From Campylobacter concisus (GTDB lineage: Bacteria > Campylobacterota > Campylobacteria > Campylobacterales > Campylobacteraceae), in assembly GCA_018375265.1 (NCBI GenBank), contig JAHADO010000037.1:1-9001 (forward strand): DNA of 9,001 bases, read 5' to 3'. Each line of letters starts with the position of its first letter. Position 1 is the first letter of the stretch. The position numbers were made by a program, and so were the translations under genes. The notes under the pieces were generated by a model. The model was not told the origin of the DNA, ran no database searches, and saw only the letters and a program-made list of their open reading frames with translations. Shown here in pieces: positions 7,101 to 9,001 of this stretch.

Positions 7101-9001
7101 CCATCAGCATCAACCTTAGAACCCTCAACAAGATAACGTAAGCAGCCTTGGTTCGTTGATGTTGCTGTGGTGGCAATAGGGTCGAAATAACCATCGGCTT
7201 CACTCGTGAGCCTTGCCATATTCCTTCCGCCAGTCAACACAAAAGCGTCGCCTGCGTTATCGTTCGCCATATCGACATCATAAGTGTTTGCCATATACTC
7301 CGCATGCGTAGTAGAACCATCACGCACGCTATTACTATAGCGAACACGAGAACCTGCTGTCTCAATAATAGCATTTAAGAAATCCTCAGGCATGCCTTGC
7401 TCAAGATATTGCTCCACAAAATCAACATCATATCTTTCGTCATAAAGATGACGATAGACATCGTTGACGCTTACTGGTGAGCCGACACCGACGCCCTCTT
7501 TAGCATTCAGCAAATCCTGACGAATTTGATAACGAATTCCCTCACGCATTGTCTGCTCGTAGCCACGAAGAAGCGTTCTCTCCTCAACACTCTTATTCTC
7601 TCCAGCTTTATCTGGGACAATCGTCGCAGTATATCCTGGCACAAACGCATAATTGTCATCAGCGTTAAAATTGGTACGTACAACACCATGCTCATCAGGA
7701 ACAAAGATTTGTCCAATTTCGCCCTCAACAGCAATAACGTTTTTGCTATCAGCTGCCTCGCGCGTCGCTACGTTACCAGTGTAGCGTACAATGCCGTTGC
7801 TATCCATACGGATATCGTTCTCATCAAATGATACCCCGTTTGTCTTGAGTCCCGTAACAATCTCGTCATACATCTTCTTGACAAACTCATTGTCAATAGA
7901 TGCCATAGGCTGAGCGCTTGCAAAATCAAACTTAACAAGCTGGTGCTTCACAGCATCAACATAAAAACCCTCGCCACGGACCTCATCGGCTCCAATATTC
8001 AACATACGCATTGCTTTAACAATATCTGCAGTGTTTCTTGAAACATTATATGCAGAGTCCTGATATTGTGCAACGCCAACAGGATTAAACCTCTTACCGT
8101 CACTATCAATATCATAATCACCAATGGTATCGTACATAAAATCTGAAGCATGAAGTCTTACGATATCCTCTGGATTATCGTCAACAGAATAAGTGTACTT
8201 CTCCATTTTATTTTTGTACTCTACGTAGCTTGCTGCATCGTTTGTTTCAAACTCTCCAGCCTCAGCAAGCATTTCTTTATACTCGTCCTCATTGACATCA
8301 GGACGAAGCAGAGTGTTCTTCTTGCCACTCAAAACATCAATATAACTTTGCTGAATAACGGCTAGGTCAGGGTTACCTGAATACTTAGGCTCCCAACCTT
8401 CTTCATCGTGATGTTCATTCCAATCAGCAATCAGCTCTTCGACTCCAAGCTCATACTCGAAGTTCTCACGAGCAGATTCAACAGCATCACGCAGATACTT
8501 ATCAGCATCATCAACACTTGCCATCTGCGATGTCTCAGCGGAACGATGCGATGAATCCATAACAATGCGAAGCCTGTTATGATAACGCGTATCAGGCTTT
8601 CCATCATAACCATCAGCTAAGCCAACAGTAGCAACAAACTTATTGCCGCTCACATGATATGCAGCGTTCACATCAGTCTTTTTGCCACGAGTAACGCGGT
8701 CAATCGTCTGATACTCACCAACAGTCTCTAAGCCATCTTTACCATCAATAGGCTCGCCAAGCGCAAACTTGACCAAATCAAGAGCTTGCTTATTTGTTGG
8801 CTCGACAATAACTTTACTATTGCTGTTCTTATTAAACAATGTGCTTGAGTACAATACTGTTGCACCATTATCATATACTTTGCCAATATATGACTCATTA
8901 CCAGGTCTATCGAGAATACGAATATCAATCTTCGTATCAAGAATATGAGCTTTAAGCTGACCAGTATTGATATCAGGCTGAATCTCAAACTCTCGACCCA
9001 T
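4118..9001 (-). CDS. Single-chain two-barrel DNA-dependent RNA polymerase (beta-beta' fusion), 5' end at window edge
   Basis: Template-directed RNA synthesis is predicted. Beta-like signatures, counted from the first Met: D695-D696 acidic pair; V-G-D-K-L-S-D-G-H-G-N-K-G at 722-734 with K725 and K733 matching E. coli beta K1065 and K1073; G-P-S-R-F-N-A-G at 776-783 with R779 matching R1106; and 837-859 matching the beta C-terminal W-A-L-E-A-Y-G-A-A block. Beta'-like signatures follow: switch 2 at 1089-1107; L-L-W-R-D-P at 1141-1146; D-F-D-G-D at 1180-1184, the Mg triad; bridge helix T-G-A-K-G-N-T-A-K-V-R at 1316-1326; trigger helix T-Q-S-L-L-Q-S-K-H ending in H1413, matching H936. The flap and zinc clusters are absent, and residues 1-600 are unrecognised. 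Relatives by architecture are phage YonO and crAss-like virion polymerases. The ATG is the window's last codon, so the true start and its ribosome site are unseen. Confidence 0.95.
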   Translation of the reverse strand: MGREFEIQPDINTGQLKAHILDTKIDIRILDRPGNESYIGKVYDNGATVLYSSTLFNKNSNSKVIVEPTNKQALDLVKFALGEPIDGKDGLETVGEYQTIDRVTRGKKTDVNAAYHVSGNKFVATVGLADGYDGKPDTRYHNRLRIVMDSSHRSAETSQMASVDDADKYLRDAVESARENFEYELGVEELIADWNEHHDEEGWEPKYSGNPDLAVIQQSYIDVLSGKKNTLLRPDVNEDEYKEMLAEAGEFETNDAASYVEYKNKMEKYTYSVDDNPEDIVRLHASDFMYDTIGDYDIDSDGKRFNPVGVAQYQDSAYNVSRNTADIVKAMRMLNIGADEVRGEGFYVDAVKHQLVKFDFASAQPMASIDNEFVKKMYDEIVTGLKTNGVSFDENDIRMDSNGIVRYTGNVATREAADSKNVIAVEGEIGQIFVPDEHGVVRTNFNADDNYAFVPGYTATIVPDKAGENKSVEERTLLRGYEQTMREGIRYQIRQDLLNAKEGVGVGSPVSVNDVYRHLYDERYDVDFVEQYLEQGMPEDFLNAIIETAGSRVRYSNSVRDGSTTHAEYMANTYDVDMANDNAGDAFVLTGGRNMARLTSEADGYFDPIATTATSTNQGCLRYLVEGSKVDADGHIIPSENKDARCALMNHPFMANSKYDPFDRINMTISNIMQASALTDPVNIVQTQVEGWNMDDGFVVTKKFADGYKMRNRDGYMRSLVVGDKLSDGHGNKGVISLIVDPDMPDAEAEEQGLLNIVRMVRENPELDIMMPLFSGPSRFNAGTARDMMSGERHDFVDVNGDVHEDAMGQMQIIITDKSADTKTHIYDDEELAQGHGRKASAQLAWAFNSKGASAIMRECYGNNTTVISNMREMLIACGLDISETGEFRRGYQPHEGETRRVIEMPELQYKDNGVLDRKSMSTEFAQLIARTGGIMELPFELTYSTGDAMPPLNDGKTDVIYTAQEWERKGYTRKDGVYVKPTTVHRKVAVGQRQTDNITWGMPVLSSYLRSGQSFDDGTTSSHDYTHQYEGIFMDACEYRDAVEKLKDKNLSEKDRAKYEKIVEEKPARAQARYDKIARDIEARNFAGKHNIFRDGIMSRRMPNSATAIVTEDPRLKIDTVGIGRAMADAIGVKDGDSILLWRDPVLRDSGVRYMKVTVDENLTGLSLNPVMDKSFDGDFDGDTYGLIALKSEAAKREAERLFSVQANLLDYGSGEAGNYGLAMQESLDIKLAEHHRPEIAERFSKMREEINGFEADAKISLISQDELAEKRERAVEDLTALYRDAFYGECGTETLSFKDVATHVESVYKSCVETGAKGNTAKVRGYMNWLGCVDGKDSGDIDFDEIVDNTVTRATRFDHQQVMDATAVKSHGTGIGGSFSQRGVAALRNKCQTAVLELTYPVTQSLLQSKHDAAEAKHKYEMLMGPVRDLWRGASVVQDEKGRWKTERDNEGNVVQADKGAWVQTFSDMYTTSTAAGGLNVDINKEWVDIVAQNLVDENGKMLNIEDKENGFRTPMDQLAYGGTFGTLVELADKKANLFEGKYNSQFAPYVVRNNMKVQEVKDVIAFNGLENDEEVMSHVDKMKAFVKKDSIEDGRERKLGTQKAISLNVADKAHPAVSDGEYQN

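Noticed and set aside
1..9001. CRISPR arrays, tRNA or rRNA genes, insertion sequences, toxin-antitoxin or other defence genes
   Set aside because: No spaced direct repeats, cloverleaf-like segments, transposase motifs or terminal inverted repeats were seen. The only gene-free stretches are 2842-2996 and 3990-4117, and both are accounted for by promoters, a terminator and a hairpin.

Overview
The window is almost wholly coding and every supported gene lies on the minus strand, so it reads from right to left. It suggests a bacterial virus or a large virus-like or plasmid-like mobile element of a Gram-positive-type bacterium. The reasons are: tightly packed and mostly unrecognisable acidic proteins, Shine-Dalgarno sites, perfect or near-perfect sigma-A/sigma-70 promoters, a moderately low GC content, and above all a self-contained, non-canonical RNA polymerase. 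TGA is used as a stop codon, so the standard bacterial code fits. I cannot name the host. Glu codons are mostly GAG in the stretches I read, which would fit low-GC Actinobacteria or some Firmicutes, but this is weak evidence.

Layout in transcription order. (1) 9001-4118: a protein of at least 1627 aa that carries, in one chain, the beta-subunit and then the beta'-subunit catalytic cores of a two-barrel (double-psi beta-barrel) RNA polymerase. The signatures of the cellular enzyme can be read in the right order: the beta acidic pair, the two NTP-contacting lysines, the PSR..G motif, the beta C-terminal W-A/G-A block, beta' switch 2, the R-x-P motif, the DFDGD catalytic triad, the bridge helix, and a trigger-loop helix with the conserved histidine. 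The beta flap and the zinc-binding modules are missing. (2) 4117-3990: a hairpin after the polymerase stop, then a promoter (TTGACA, 17 bp, TATAGT). (3) 3989-2997: an acidic 330-aa protein of unknown function, closed by a clear intrinsic terminator. (4) 2930-2842: a perfect consensus promoter (TTGACA, 17 bp, TATAAT) with a large palindrome centred on the predicted transcription start, a likely operator. (5) 2841-24: three translationally linked genes of unknown function (643, 172 and 119 aa), probably continuing beyond the window edge.

How the parts may work together (inference): the polymerase probably transcribes a subset of the element's genes, or acts from the virion as in crAss-like phages. 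The two downstream units carry promoters that host RNA polymerase should recognise, and one of them looks repressible. The window therefore appears to hold the junction between an element-encoded transcription machine and host-driven transcription units. The four neighbours could be accessory, virion or promoter-recognition proteins, but nothing in their sequences proves this.
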